Source: Asanoa hainanensis
GTDB taxonomy: Bacteria > Actinomycetota > Actinomycetes > Mycobacteriales > Micromonosporaceae
Reading direction: 5' to 3'
Assembly: GCF_900188485.1 (NCBI RefSeq)
Contig: NZ_FZPH01000024.1
Location: 32,254-96,253 of the forward strand
Length of the DNA stretch: 64,000 nucleotides
In this document: positions 8,502 through 17,262 of the stretch, one piece after another
How the letters are laid out: each line of letters starts with the position of its first letter
How positions within the stretch are numbered: position 1 is the stretch's first letter
Notes under the pieces: model-generated
What the model was told of the DNA's origin: nothing
The model's input: the letters and a program-made list of their open reading frames with translations, nothing else
Databases searched by the model: none
Translations under genes and position numbers: made by a program

Positions 8502-9262
8502 TGGGCGCCGGCCACGCTCACCCGCTCCACCTCGACCACGACAGCCGGGTCCACCGGCTGCCCGCCGAGGTGAAGATCGTGGCTACCCTGCTGTTCACGA
8601 TCGTTGTGGTGATCACCCCCCGCGAGAAGTTCGTAGCCTTCGCCGGCTACCTCCTGCTTCTCGTGGGGGTGCTGGTCGTCGCCAAGGTCCCGCCCGGCTG
8701 GCTGGCCAAGCGGGCCACGATCGAGCTCCCGTTCGTACTCCTGGCGATCGCCCTGCCCTTCGCCGGGCACGGCGAACGCGTCCACTGGCTCGGCATGTCG
8801 TTGTCGGTCGACGGCCTCCACGGCGCCTGGAACATCTTCGCCAAGGGCACCCTGGGCGTGCTGGCCTCGCTGCTGCTGGCCGCCACCACCACCGCCCGCG
8901 ACCTGCTGCTCGGCCTCGACCGGCTACGCTGCCCGCAGGTCTTCACCCAGATCGCGACCTTCATGCTCAGATACCTCGACATCCTCGCCGACGATGCCCG
9001 CCGGATGCGCGTCGCGCGCCTCTCCCGCGGCTATGACCCGCGCTTCCTGTGGCAGGTCAAGGCCTTCGCGGTCGGCGTGGGCGCGTTGTTCATCCGCTCC
9101 TACGAGCGCGGCGAGCGCGTCTACCTGGCCATGGTGGCCCGCGGCTACTCCGGTCGGCTGCCCCGCCCCGAAGGAACAGGAGCCACGACCGCCGATTGGG
9201 TACGCTCCGCGACTCTCCCGATCGCCGCCGGCGTGATCGCCCTCGTGGCGGTGCTGGCATGA
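8501..9262 (+). CDS. cbiQ: ECF transporter transmembrane component CbiQ
   Basis: T-component that couples the ATPase to CbiM. ATG 8501 is in a TGATG overlap with cbiN. The N-terminus LDHDSRVHRLPAEVKIVATL is typical of CbiQ. Four to five membrane helices flank the cytoplasmic coupling helices, which contain the conserved Ala-Arg-Gly motifs RMRVARLSRGYDPRF and LAMVARGYSGRL. These dock on the CbiO dimer. It is 253 residues, normal for the family, and ends in ATGA overlap with cbiO. Confidence 0.92.
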   Translation: MGAGHAHPLHLDHDSRVHRLPAEVKIVATLLFTIVVVITPREKFVAFAGYLLLLVGVLVVAKVPPGWLAKRATIELPFVLLAIALPFAGHGERVHWLGMSLSVDGLHGAWNIFAKGTLGVLASLLLAATTTARDLLLGLDRLRCPQVFTQIATFMLRYLDILADDARRMRVARLSRGYDPRFLWQVKAFAVGVGALFIRSYERGERVYLAMVARGYSGRLPRPEGTGATTADWVRSATLPIAAGVIALVAVLA

Positions 9263-10038
9263 CCGCCTCGCTGACCATCGAAGATCTGCACTTCGCCTAC
9301 CCCGACGGGCGGGAGGTGCTGCACGGTGTCGACCTCACGGTCGGCGAGGGCGAGCGGGTCGCGCTGCTGGGTCCCAACGGCGCCGGCAAGACCACGCTCG
9401 TGCTGCACATCAACGGGATCCTGCACGCCGGGTCCGGCTCGGGCGCGGGCACGGTCGACGTGGCCGGCCTGACCGTGAACCCCGCCGACCGGGCTGGCAT
9501 CGCGGAGATCCGGCGCCGGGTCGGCATCGTGTTCCAGGACCCGGACGACCAGCTCTTCATGCCGACCGTCGCGGAGGACGTGGGCTTCGGCCCGGCCAAC
9601 CTCGGGCTCAAGGGCGAGGAGCTCAAACAGCGGGTCGACGAGGCGCTCGCCGCGGTCGGCATGACGGAGCATCGGGACCAGGTGCCGCACCACCTGTCGT
9701 TCGGTCAGCGGCGCCGGGTCGCGGTCGCCACCGTGCTCGCGATGCGCCCGGAGATCCTGGTCCTCGACGAGCCGTCGTCCAACTTGGACCCGGCGAGCCG
9801 GCGCGAGCTCGCCGACATCCTGCGGGCCCTGCCGGTCACCGTGCTGATGGTCACGCACGACCTGCCGTACGCGCTGGAGCTCTGCCCCCGCTCGGTGATC
9901 CTCGACGGTGGCCGCATCGCGGCCGACGGCAAGACCGCGGACCTGCTCGGCGACGCCCACCTGATGCGCGGCCACCGCTTGGAGCTCCCGTTCGGCTTCG
10001 ACCCGGCGTTCGCCGCCGCGCGGCTGCCGTCCACTTAG
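9259..10038 (+). CDS. cbiO: ECF transporter ATPase CbiO
   Basis: ABC ATPase that powers metal uptake through CbiMNQ. Walker A LLGPNGAGKTT is at about 36-46, Q-loop IVFQDPDDQLFMPTV near 92, signature LSFGQRRRVAVA near 143, Walker B ILVLDEPSSNLDP near 165, and switch His in VTHDLPYA. The signature has F in place of the common S/G after LS, which occurs in CbiO proteins. The protein is 259 residues. It is the last gene of the operon; no obvious hairpin follows before the convergent DUF2795 gene, whose stop lies 8 bases on. Confidence 0.93.
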   Translation: MTASLTIEDLHFAYPDGREVLHGVDLTVGEGERVALLGPNGAGKTTLVLHINGILHAGSGSGAGTVDVAGLTVNPADRAGIAEIRRRVGIVFQDPDDQLFMPTVAEDVGFGPANLGLKGEELKQRVDEALAAVGMTEHRDQVPHHLSFGQRRRVAVATVLAMRPEILVLDEPSSNLDPASRRELADILRALPVTVLMVTHDLPYALELCPRSVILDGGRIAADGKTADLLGDAHLMRGHRLELPFGFDPAFAAARLPST

Positions 10039-10045
10039 GAAACGG

Positions 10046-10456
10046 CTACCAGCGCTGGGTCTCGTTGCGGTGGCCGAGCGCGGCCCAGGCCTCGGACACC
10101 GTCTGGAACCGGACGCCGGTGGGGAGCCGGTCGATCTCGGCGAGCACGTCGTCCGGCGCCTCGTTGCGGCGCGCGTCCTGGCGCAGGCGGTCGCGGTCGC
10201 CCGGCAGCGCGGACCGGTTGATGTAGCGCCCGAACCGGCTGCGCAGCTCGACCTCCTCGGCCGTCATGCCCTGCGGCGCGCCCGAGCCGTCGTCGCCCTC
10301 CGGGACCAGGCTGGCCTCGGGCTCGCCGTCGCCGGGCGGTTCGCTCTCCCGGAACTCCTCGGCACGGCCGCCGGTGGTGCCCTTCACGATGCCGTCGACC
10401 TCGTGCGCGAGCTCGTCGTCGACCCGTGGACTGTGTTTTGCGTTGCCCCGCTCCAT
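10046..10456 (-). CDS. DUF2795 domain protein
   Basis: 136-residue acidic protein. The first 65 residues are a low-complexity charged region (RAEEFRESEPPGDGEPEAS). The rest is a DUF2795 domain: ELRSRFGRYINRSALPGDRD, then DDVLAEIDRLPTGVRFQTVSE. This domain is common and often multi-copy in actinomycetes, and may form a small helical DNA- or protein-binding fold, but no role is established. ATG 10456 is the only strong start. Transcribed alone, convergent with cbiO. Confidence 0.75.
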   Translation of the reverse strand: MERGNAKHSPRVDDELAHEVDGIVKGTTGGRAEEFRESEPPGDGEPEASLVPEGDDGSGAPQGMTAEEVELRSRFGRYINRSALPGDRDRLRQDARRNEAPDDVLAEIDRLPTGVRFQTVSEAWAALGHRNETQRW

Positions 10457-10525
10457 GCGTTCCGGGCTACCCGCGCGTCCGGCGGCTAAACCGGCCCGGC
10501 AGACCCAACCGTCCCAGCCGCCCCG

Positions 10526-11491
10526 TCAGTCGGCTGGCGTACGCGGTGGGAGCACCGGACCCTCGACCTTCTCCACACCGGCCTGGAGCGACCGCCCGCG
10601 CTGCACCTCGGCGTTGACCTCCACGCCGAACAGCACGGCGCAGTTGACCAGGTAGATCCACACCAGGAAGGCGATGACCGCGCCCAGGCTGCCGTACGTC
10701 TTGTTGTAGGAGCCGAAGTTGGCCACGTACAGGCCGAAGCCGAACGAGGCCAGGCCGGTCGCCAGCAGCGTGACGAAGCCGCCCACGGTCAGCCAGCGGA
10801 ACCTCGGCTGCCGCACGTTGGGCGCGATCCAGAACAGCAGTGCGAGCAGCAGCATGGCGATCAGCACGAGCACCGGCCACTTCGCCACCGTCCAGGCCAG
10901 CTGGGGTGCCTCGCCCAGGCCCAGCCGTTCGCCGATCGCGGTCGTCACCGGGCCACTGACGATCAGCATGAGCGCGACCAGGGCCAGCAGCACCAACGCC
11001 GCCATGGTGAGCAGGATCTGCAGCGGGCGCAGCTTCCAGACCGGCCGGCCCTCCTCGACCCCGTAGATCGCGTTGGACGCCCGGGTGAAGCCGCCGACGT
11101 AGCCGGACGCCGACCAGACAGCGGTCAGCAGACCGAAGCTCAGCAGCACCCCGGCCGAGCTCTTCGCGCCGACCACCTCGCGGATCGCCGAGACCACGCC
11201 CTCGTTGTCGACCACCGACGCGGCACCCATGTCGCGCAGGAGGCCGACCACGGTGTCGACGGTGCGGTCGCCCTGTGACACCAGGTTGACCAGGGCGACC
11301 ACCACGATCGCCGAGGGGAACAGGGCGAGCACCGTGTAGTAGGTCAGGCTCGCCGCCCAGTCCGAGCAGTTGTTGTCCATGAAGCCCTTGCCGGCGCGCA
11401 TCAGCACGCCGCGCCACGTGCGCCAGTTGAGCTGCCGGAGCCGGCGGGGCAGCGCGGCGGGATCGACGTCGAGACCCGCCGTTGTAGCCAT
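10526..11491 (-). CDS. YihY/BrkB family membrane protein
   Basis: Six-helix membrane protein of 321 residues in the YihY/BrkB family. The marker motif NNCSDWAASLTYYTVLALFP is near residues 40-60, followed by FGLLTAVWSASGYVGGFTRA and GSYNKTYGSLGAVIAFLVWI before the last helix. ATG 11491 is chosen because GAGAGG lies 9 bases upstream; an upstream ATG at 11572 would add an unlikely Arg-rich tail. Family members are often mis-named ribonuclease BN; the actual function is unknown, possibly envelope or lipid related. It stands as a single gene. Confidence 0.85.
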   Translation of the reverse strand: MATTAGLDVDPAALPRRLRQLNWRTWRGVLMRAGKGFMDNNCSDWAASLTYYTVLALFPSAIVVVALVNLVSQGDRTVDTVVGLLRDMGAASVVDNEGVVSAIREVVGAKSSAGVLLSFGLLTAVWSASGYVGGFTRASNAIYGVEEGRPVWKLRPLQILLTMAALVLLALVALMLIVSGPVTTAIGERLGLGEAPQLAWTVAKWPVLVLIAMLLLALLFWIAPNVRQPRFRWLTVGGFVTLLATGLASFGFGLYVANFGSYNKTYGSLGAVIAFLVWIYLVNCAVLFGVEVNAEVQRGRSLQAGVEKVEGPVLPPRTPAD

Positions 11492-11704
11492 GCGTCCGCC
11501 TCTCTCGAACTGGGAGCACCGACGTCCGTACCCGGGGTGACTGTTCCACAAACGCTTCGACGCATGGGGCATGCGTGACCGGTGATGTTTAGCGATGTGC
11601 CGTTCGGGAAGCTCTGAGGCCTGGTGAGGCAGGAATCACGAGGCAAATCGTCGGGAACGCCGGACTTACGCGGGTACGCCGGTTCGGCGCGGGAGGATGA
11701 ACGC

Positions 11705-12901
11705 ATGCGCATCGCGATGATCTCCGAGCACGCGGACCCGTCCGACGGGGCGGCGAGCGGCGGACGCGGTGCCTTCGTGGGCGACCTGTCCGCCGCGCTC
11801 GCCGCGTCTGGGCACGAGGTCCGCGTCTACACCCGCCGGGTCTCGCCGGACGAGGCCGACGCGACCATGGACGGCGTCTCGGTGATCCGCGTGCCCGCCG
11901 GTCCCGCCCGGCCGCTGGACGACGCCGAGCTGCTTCCGTACACGAAGGACTTCTCCCGTTTCCTCGTCGACCGCTGGCGCGGCGACGGCTGGACCCCGGC
12001 GGTGGCCCACGCCCACTTCTGGACCAGCGGGCTGGCCGCGATCACCGCCGGCCGGCAGACCGGGGTCCCGATCGTGGAGTCCTACCACGAGCTGGCCACT
12101 GCGGCCCGGCGCGGAGACCCGTTCACGGGACCCCCGCAACGGATCGGCTACGAGCGGGTGCTCGGCCGCGCGGTCGACCGGGTCGTCGCGCAGAGCCAGG
12201 ACGAGCTGCGCGAGCTGGTCCGGATGGGCGTACCGCGGTCCCGCCTGGTGCTGATCCCGGGCGGCGTCGACGACGAGCTGTTCCAGCCCGAGGGTCCGGC
12301 CCGCGACCGCGGTCCCCGCCGCCGGGTGCTCTCCGTGGGCGCGCTGACCGCCCGCAAGGGCCACCAGGACGTGATCTCCGCCCTCCGCCTGGTCCCCGAC
12401 GCCGAGTGCGTCGTGGTCGGCGGGCCGCCGGCGGAGTCGCTGGACACCGACCCCGCCGCCCGCGAGCTGCGCGCGCTCGCCGACCGCTACGACGTGGGCG
12501 ACCGGGTGCGGCTGGTCGGCCGGGTGCCGCGGCTGGAGATGCCGCTCTGGTACCGCTCCGCAGACCTGCTGGTCGCGGCCCCCTGGTACGAGCCGTTCGG
12601 CCTGAGCCCGCTGGAGGCGATGGCCTGCGGCGTCCCGGTGGTCGGCACCGCGGTCGGCGGCATCGCCGAGACGGTCGTGGAGGGTCTGACCGGCGACCTG
12701 GTCGCACCCCGCGACCCGCGCGCGCTCGGCACGGCCATCCGCCGGCTGCTGGGTGACCCGGTCCGCCACCTGGCTTACGCCACCGCGGCCATCGACCGCG
12801 CCCGCCAGGTCTACTCCTGGAAGCGGGTGGCAGCCCAGCTCTCGTCGGTCTACGCCGCCCTGTCCGGCCTGCACACCCGCCCCAGCGGCGCCGTCGCCTA
12901 G
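11705..12901 (+). CDS. Family 4 glycosyltransferase
   Basis: GT-B retaining glycosyltransferase of 398 residues. The N-terminal domain opens with MRIAMISEHADPSDGAASGG, carrying the Gly-rich acceptor loop. The C-terminal domain has VLSVGALTARKGHQDVISAL, VGRVPRLEMPLWYRSADLL and the E-x7-E motif in YEPFGLSPLEAMACGVPVV (Glu near 299 and 307). GGAGG 9 bases before ATG 11705 defines the start. Such enzymes transfer sugars to lipid or small-molecule acceptors; the acceptor here is not identifiable. Stops of this gene and of the convergent CU044_5270 gene overlap by four bases. Confidence 0.87.
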   Translation: MRIAMISEHADPSDGAASGGRGAFVGDLSAALAASGHEVRVYTRRVSPDEADATMDGVSVIRVPAGPARPLDDAELLPYTKDFSRFLVDRWRGDGWTPAVAHAHFWTSGLAAITAGRQTGVPIVESYHELATAARRGDPFTGPPQRIGYERVLGRAVDRVVAQSQDELRELVRMGVPRSRLVLIPGGVDDELFQPEGPARDRGPRRRVLSVGALTARKGHQDVISALRLVPDAECVVVGGPPAESLDTDPAARELRALADRYDVGDRVRLVGRVPRLEMPLWYRSADLLVAAPWYEPFGLSPLEAMACGVPVVGTAVGGIAETVVEGLTGDLVAPRDPRALGTAIRRLLGDPVRHLAYATAAIDRARQVYSWKRVAAQLSSVYAALSGLHTRPSGAVA

Positions 12902-13803
12902 CTCGGCGGCGCGTCCGTCCACTCGGACGTCAGGTCGAAGGTGGACCCGTCCGCCGCGCTCAGGAAACCGCCGTCCGCCGTCACGACGACGTTGGTGCGG
13001 GTGACACGCGCCGTGGTCGGGTCGACGACCAGCCGGGCCGGCGGTTCACCGGCGAAGAAGGAGATCAGCAACCCCTCGTCCGTGTTCTCCACGTTCGGGT
13101 ACGCGGCGAACGCGCGGAACGCGGCCGCCCGGACGGCCGGCGGCGCCGGCAGTTGCGAGACGAGCGAGACCAGGCTCTGGAGGACCGCACGTTCGCGCTG
13201 CTCCGCGGTCAGGACGCCGGCGCTGGTGCGCACGTCGGCCGCCGCGATGATCTCGTCGATCCGCGCGCTCAGCGCCTTTTCCTCGGTCGGCAGCGTCTGG
13301 ATCGTCTCGAGGGTCACCGCCGCCCCGCCCAGCGAGAACGGGGCCACCGACGCTGCCTCGACAATCTTCACGGGGCCCGGTCTCGTGCCCGGGGTGGCCG
13401 GGGCGGAATCCTCGGTCCGGTAGGTGAACCACGTCCGGCCGTCGCGCGCCGTCCAGGTCTCGTACAGCCCACCGTCGGACGACCGGACGTTGACGTGCCA
13501 GTACGCGCCGGTGCCTTCCGGCGTCCTCGCCGCGGTCGTCGCGGCGGCGAGGAGGATCTGTTCGGCCGATGTCACCGGTCGCGGGCCGCCGCCGATCGCG
13601 ATCGCCGCCACGGCGACCGCCGCGCAGACCGCCAACCCTGACACGAGGTAGGCGAGCGGCCGAAGGCGCAGCCGGGCCGAATGTTCCGATGTGGACAGAT
13701 TGGTCAACAGTGCCTCCCGGAGTTGCTGGTGGCGGTCGCCCGGCAGGTCCCGCTCCGCCGGCCGGGGAAGCAGCCGAGCCAGTTCGTCCCGTACGTCGTT
13801 CAT
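12898..13803 (-). CDS. CU044_5270-type membrane protein, putative ECF sigma regulator
   Basis: 301-residue bitopic protein with a cytoplasmic N-terminus (NDVRDELARLLPRPAERD). One membrane helix lies at about 50-70 (LAYLVSGLAVCAAVAVAAIA), then an extracytoplasmic domain containing YWHVNVRSSDGGLYETW and RDGRTWFTYR. It resembles the CU044_5270 family, which typically follows an ECF sigma gene. ATG 13803 overlaps the sigma stop by four bases, so they are translated together. By position it may act as a membrane-bound partner or anti-sigma factor, although no zinc anti-sigma motif (HxxxCxxC) is present. Confidence 0.75.
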   Translation of the reverse strand: MNDVRDELARLLPRPAERDLPGDRHQQLREALLTNLSTSEHSARLRLRPLAYLVSGLAVCAAVAVAAIAIGGGPRPVTSAEQILLAAATTAARTPEGTGAYWHVNVRSSDGGLYETWTARDGRTWFTYRTEDSAPATPGTRPGPVKIVEAASVAPFSLGGAAVTLETIQTLPTEEKALSARIDEIIAAADVRTSAGVLTAEQRERAVLQSLVSLVSQLPAPPAVRAAAFRAFAAYPNVENTDEGLLISFFAGEPPARLVVDPTTARVTRTNVVVTADGGFLSAADGSTFDLTSEWTDAPPS

Positions 13804-14393
13804 CGCGTTTCCTCCGCAGCGAGCCGGACCGCGATCGTGCGGTCAGCAACTACCTGTCCGGAACCGAGCAGCGGTTCCTGAAGCCGTTTGCGCGCCCGCG
13901 ACAGCCGCGATCGCACCGTGCCCAGCGGCACCCCCAGGGCCTGCGCGGCCTCCGCGTAGTCGAGCCCCGCGAACACGCACAGCGCCAACACCTCCCGCTC
14001 GGGCGCGCGCAACGCGCTCAAGGCGGCCCGCAGGGCGGTGATCCGCTCCTGGTCGGCGAGGCGGTCGGTGACCTCCTCGGCGAGGTCGGGGACGGCCCGC
14101 GGTGCCGGCAGCCGGGCGAGGGCGACGTCGTAGCGGCGCGCGGCCCGGCGCACGTTCCGCGCCACGTTGGTGGCGATCCCCAGCAGCCAGGGCCGCAACG
14201 ATCCGTCCCCGTCCCCGTCGACCCGGTCGCGCAGCCGCCACGCCTCCAGGAAGGTCAGCGAGACCACCTCCTCGGCCACCGACCAGGACCCCGTCAGGCG
14301 GAAGCCGTGGTTGTAGACCGAACGGGCGTGCTCGTCGAACAGTTCCCGGAACGCGTCCGGGTCTCCCGCACGGACCCGCGCCCGTGTGCTCAT
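13800..14393 (-). CDS. ECF RNA polymerase sigma factor
   Basis: 197-residue sigma-70 family protein with region 2 (AFRELFDEHARSVYNHGFRL, then the DNA-melting helix LRPWLLGIATNVARNVRR) and region 4 with HTH (LDYAEAAQALGVPLGTVRSR). A short Pro/Ala linker joins them. ATG 14393 is used; GGAG abuts it, so a GTG two codons upstream (14399) is also possible. The gene is the first of a two-gene operon with the membrane protein at 12898-13803 and divergent from the LLM oxidoreductase, whose promoter lies in the 54-base gap. Confidence 0.88.
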   Translation of the reverse strand: MSTRARVRAGDPDAFRELFDEHARSVYNHGFRLTGSWSVAEEVVSLTFLEAWRLRDRVDGDGDGSLRPWLLGIATNVARNVRRAARRYDVALARLPAPRAVPDLAEEVTDRLADQERITALRAALSALRAPEREVLALCVFAGLDYAEAAQALGVPLGTVRSRLSRARKRLQEPLLGSGQVVADRTIAVRLAAEETR

Positions 14394-14435
14394 CTCCACA
14401 TTCTCTGACTGTCCGGAAGTGCCGCCCGGGTTCCG

Positions 14436-14441
14436 TACCGT
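14436..14441 (+). promoter_or_regulatory. -10 hexamer TACCGT, leaderless start at 14448
   Basis: TANNNT element ending 6 bases before GTG 14448. GGAGAG also lies in the 6-base gap but is too close to serve as a normal ribosome site. Confidence 0.5.
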
Positions 14442-14447
14442 GGAGAG

Positions 14448-15329
14448 GTGCCTGACTTCGGCCGTGACCTCAGCTTCGGATCGTTCCTGGTCCCCGACGC
14501 CGCTTCGCCGCTGCTCGCCACCGCGCGCGAGATCGAACAGCGCGGCCTGGACTGGATCGGCGTGCAGGACCACCCCTACCAGCGACGGTACGTCGACACG
14601 TTCACGCTGATGAGCGCGATAGCGGCCGCCACGACACGGGTCGGCGTCTTCCCCGATGTCGCCAACCTGCCCCTGCGCCCACCGGCGATCATGGCGAAGA
14701 CGGCGGCCAGCATCGACCTCCTCAGCGGCGGCCGGTTCGAGCTCGGCTTGGGCGCGGGCGCGTTCTGGGATGCGATCGAGGCGTACGGGGGCTCGCGCCG
14801 TTCGCCGGGTGAGTCGCTGGACGCCCTGGAGGAGGCGATCGCCGTGATCCGCCTGGTCTGGAGCGGCCAACGCAACCTCCGCTTCGAGGGCCGGCACTAC
14901 CGTCTGGCCGGCGCGCACTCGGGCCCGGTGCCGGCACACGACATCGGAATCTGGCTGGGCGTGTACGGCCCGCGCGCGCTGTCCCTGGCCGGCCGGCTCG
15001 CCGACGGCTGGGTGCCGTCGCTGCGCGAGGAGATCACGCCGCTCGCGACGGCGTCGACGCGGCTGGACGAGGCGGCGGCCGCAGCGGGCCGGAACCCGGC
15101 GGACATCCGCCGGTTGCTGAACGTCAACGGCCAGATCACCGACGGGGCACGCGAAGGCTTGCTACGCGGGCCGGTCGACCAGTGGGTGGACGAGCTCACA
15201 GACCTGGCCGTGGGCTACGGCTTTGACACGTTCCTGTTCTGGGGCGAGGGCCCGGACCAACTACCCCGCTTCGCGGAAGAGGTGGTCCCAGCGGTCCGCG
15301 CCCAGGTCACCACCGAACGCGCCGGCTAG
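14448..15329 (+). CDS. LLM-class flavin-dependent oxidoreductase
   Basis: Luciferase-like monooxygenase superfamily TIM barrel, 293 residues, using F420 or FMN. Typical segments are LSFGSFLVPDAASPL near the start, GLDWIGVQDHPYQRRYVDT, LSGGRFELGLGAGAFWDAIE, VWSGQRNLRFEGRHY and GPRALSLAGRLADGWVPSL. In actinomycetes many such proteins use F420, but the cofactor cannot be decided here. Start GTG 14448 fits the leaderless -10 element. It has no partner flavin reductase nearby. It is monocistronic and divergent from the ECF sigma gene. Confidence 0.85.
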   Translation: MPDFGRDLSFGSFLVPDAASPLLATAREIEQRGLDWIGVQDHPYQRRYVDTFTLMSAIAAATTRVGVFPDVANLPLRPPAIMAKTAASIDLLSGGRFELGLGAGAFWDAIEAYGGSRRSPGESLDALEEAIAVIRLVWSGQRNLRFEGRHYRLAGAHSGPVPAHDIGIWLGVYGPRALSLAGRLADGWVPSLREEITPLATASTRLDEAAAAAGRNPADIRRLLNVNGQITDGAREGLLRGPVDQWVDELTDLAVGYGFDTFLFWGEGPDQLPRFAEEVVPAVRAQVTTERAG

Positions 15330-15658
15330 GTTCGCCCGTGCCGAGCGATGCGGGGGATCGACGGGTTGCAGTGGAGCGAGGAGCTGGTACTCCGGCGTCG
15401 CCGTCCCGCTCGGGGACCTCGTTCCGGGCGACGGGCCGAGGCGTTGGTAGGTGACCGTACCTGTGGCCGGCGCGACTCCACGGCCGAGGCACTGCCTGTC
15501 GACTCTATCGGTGGGTTTTCGCGACGAGCGCGAGTCACCAAGTTGGGCAGGCGAGTTCCTAGGCGTCCATTTTCGTGCCTTCCTGGGGTCGAGCGTCAAG
15601 TCGGGCTCGGCTCCGTGGACGGCGCCGACGAAGCGGTCGTGATCTACCCTCTGCTATT
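15330..15658. other. Intergenic stretch without a convincing gene
   Basis: 329 bases between two convergent genes. Open frames on both strands here are Arg/Ser-rich shadows without motifs. Small inverted repeats occur (for example AGGTGACCGTACCT at 15447-15460) but no hairpin with a U-tract. Codon-position bias typical of the neighbours is absent. I see no supported gene; it may be relic sequence. Confidence 0.5.
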
Positions 15659-16378
15659 TCAGGTGCTCGTGGCATTTTGTCGATCAAATTCCTGGTGCTG
15701 CGGAAATGTGGCCAGCCGCCCGCACATGCCGTACCCGCGCGTCGGTGGGGCGGTCAGCACGGTCAGCCGGCCGTCGTGCAGGTGGTGGACGTCGCCCGCG
15801 GCAAGGTGGTCGAGTTGGTCGCCCGTCGCGGTCGTGGCGGCCAGCGGGCCGTCACGCCAGCGCTCGCGCCAGCCCGGCAAGCCGTCGCCCACCAGAGCCG
15901 CGGCCCGCGCGTAGAACTCCGCGAGCGCTTGCGGTCCGCCGGACCGCAGCCGCAGGAAGCCGTCTACCGCCAGGTCCTTCCGCCGCCGCGCGCCCCCGGC
16001 TGGGTCGTCGGCCTGCAGCGTGGCGGACGCGCGATAGCGCGCCCCGTCGGTCAGGTGCTCCGGTGGGAAGGTCAGCACCGCGTCGCCGGCCTCCGGTAGG
16101 CCCGCGTTCTGCATCACCACCAGGATCCGCAGGTTGCCGTCGTTGACCAGGCGGTGCACCACACCCGGCGCGAACCAGGCGACCGTTCCCGGGGTCAGGG
16201 GTGTCTCGGCGAAGCCGTCGGCGCCCAGCGTCTGCAGCCAGCCGCGGCCCTCCAGGACCACGTAGCCCTCGGTGCAGACCAGGTGGACGTGTGCCGAACC
16301 GCCCGGTAGGCCGTCCGGGCCCGGCCAGTCGTAGACGGTCAGGTCGGTGACGGCCGTGCCGCCGGGGAACGTGGTCAT
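15659..16378 (-). CDS. Cupin-domain protein
   Basis: 239-residue protein with one cupin barrel in the first 130 residues. Metal-binding motif 1 is represented by GSAHVHLVCTEGYVVLEGRG and motif 2 by PGTVAWFAPGVVHRLVNDGN (His ligands near 31, 33 and 80). The C-terminal half is helical (LAEFYARAAALVGDGLPGWR) and not recognised. ATG 16378 overlaps the stop of the PmoA-like gene by four bases. Third gene of the Gfo/Idh operon, so it probably acts on, or senses, the same sugar-like compound, for example as an isomerase or epimerase; this is inference from position. Confidence 0.72.
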   Translation of the reverse strand: MTTFPGGTAVTDLTVYDWPGPDGLPGGSAHVHLVCTEGYVVLEGRGWLQTLGADGFAETPLTPGTVAWFAPGVVHRLVNDGNLRILVVMQNAGLPEAGDAVLTFPPEHLTDGARYRASATLQADDPAGGARRRKDLAVDGFLRLRSGGPQALAEFYARAAALVGDGLPGWRERWRDGPLAATTATGDQLDHLAAGDVHHLHDGRLTVLTAPPTRGYGMCGRLATFPQHQEFDRQNATST

Positions 16379-17262
16379 GCGGCCAGCCGGGCGCACGTCT
16401 TGTGGTCCAGGTCGCCGTCCGCAACCACTACCCGGTAATGCAACACCAGCGTCTCGTCCGGAGCCACCGTGCGCACCGCGGCGAACGCCGCCGGGCACAG
16501 CACCGCGTAGACCTCGCTGCGGACGAACCATGGTGTCGGGCCCGTCAGGTCCGCCATCAGCAGCGTCGCCCGCTCGCCGTCGCCGTCGTGGCGGCCGGTG
16601 AAGGCCATCCACGGTGCGCGGGCTCCGTTGAGCTCGTCCGTGCCTTCCGCGTCCGGGATTCGGACCGTGCCGCCGCTGAAGCTGCGTGGGCCCCGCCAGA
16701 ACAGGCCGCTGTACGCCGCCCCTGGACGGCCCTCGGTCGACGGACTGCCGATCGCCACGTCCGAGACGCCGACGTTGCGCAGCGACGTCATCACGTCGAG
16801 CTGCCAGGCACCGTCCGAAGGCAGCACGCTGACGTCGAGCGTGCGCTCCTCCGCGAACACCACCCGGCCGTCCGCCGCCAGCCAGGTCAGCTCCTCGGTG
16901 ACACCCGCCGCGGACAGTCGCGTGAAGCGGTCGTGTCGCTGCGTTCCGTTGTTCGGGAGCTGGGCATAGCCGCCGTACGCACGCAGGTACGTCGGCCCGC
17001 CCCAGAAGTTGTCGGTTCCCACGTTGGCCAGCGCCAGCGACAGCCCCTTGTGCCACACGTGGTCGTGCGGGCGGTACAGGCTGACCGGCCGGCCGTCCAG
17101 AGTCCAAAGAGGATGGAAGTACGGTCGCGGCGACTCGAGCTGGTCGTCCCACGGCCGGTAGACGTAGCGGAACAGCTCCCGGTCGCACCAGTTTACCCGC
17201 AGCGAACGGTCGTGCTCGTGGGTCAACGCCAACCCCGTCCGGCCAGGCTCGGTGATGGTCAT
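16375..17262 (-). CDS. PmoA-like (DUF6807) protein
   Basis: 295-residue protein of the family annotated methane oxygenase PmoA (DUF6807). That name is historical: members sit in carbohydrate operons, not methane oxidation. Marker segments are FRYVYRPWDDQLESPRPYFH, HDHVWHKGLSLALANVG and the end VLHYRVVVADGDLD. The fold is probably a galactose-mutarotase-like beta-sandwich. AGGAGGT 5 bases before ATG 17262, plus a four-base overlap with the Gfo/Idh stop, fix the start. Likely a cytosolic sugar-metabolism enzyme paired with the upstream dehydrogenase. Confidence 0.75.
   Translation of the reverse strand: MTITEPGRTGLALTHEHDRSLRVNWCDRELFRYVYRPWDDQLESPRPYFHPLWTLDGRPVSLYRPHDHVWHKGLSLALANVGTDNFWGGPTYLRAYGGYAQLPNNGTQRHDRFTRLSAAGVTEELTWLAADGRVVFAEERTLDVSVLPSDGAWQLDVMTSLRNVGVSDVAIGSPSTEGRPGAAYSGLFWRGPRSFSGGTVRIPDAEGTDELNGARAPWMAFTGRHDGDGERATLLMADLTGPTPWFVRSEVYAVLCPAAFAAVRTVAPDETLVLHYRVVVADGDLDHKTCARLAA

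Noticed and set aside
10526..11491. Ribonuclease BN annotation for the YihY gene
   Set aside because: The product is an integral membrane protein with no nuclease motif; the old name is a mis-annotation.
15261..15599. Small minus-strand frame after the LLM gene
   Set aside because: Arg/Pro/Ser-rich with no motif; overlaps the 3' end of the real LLM gene; no ribosome site.
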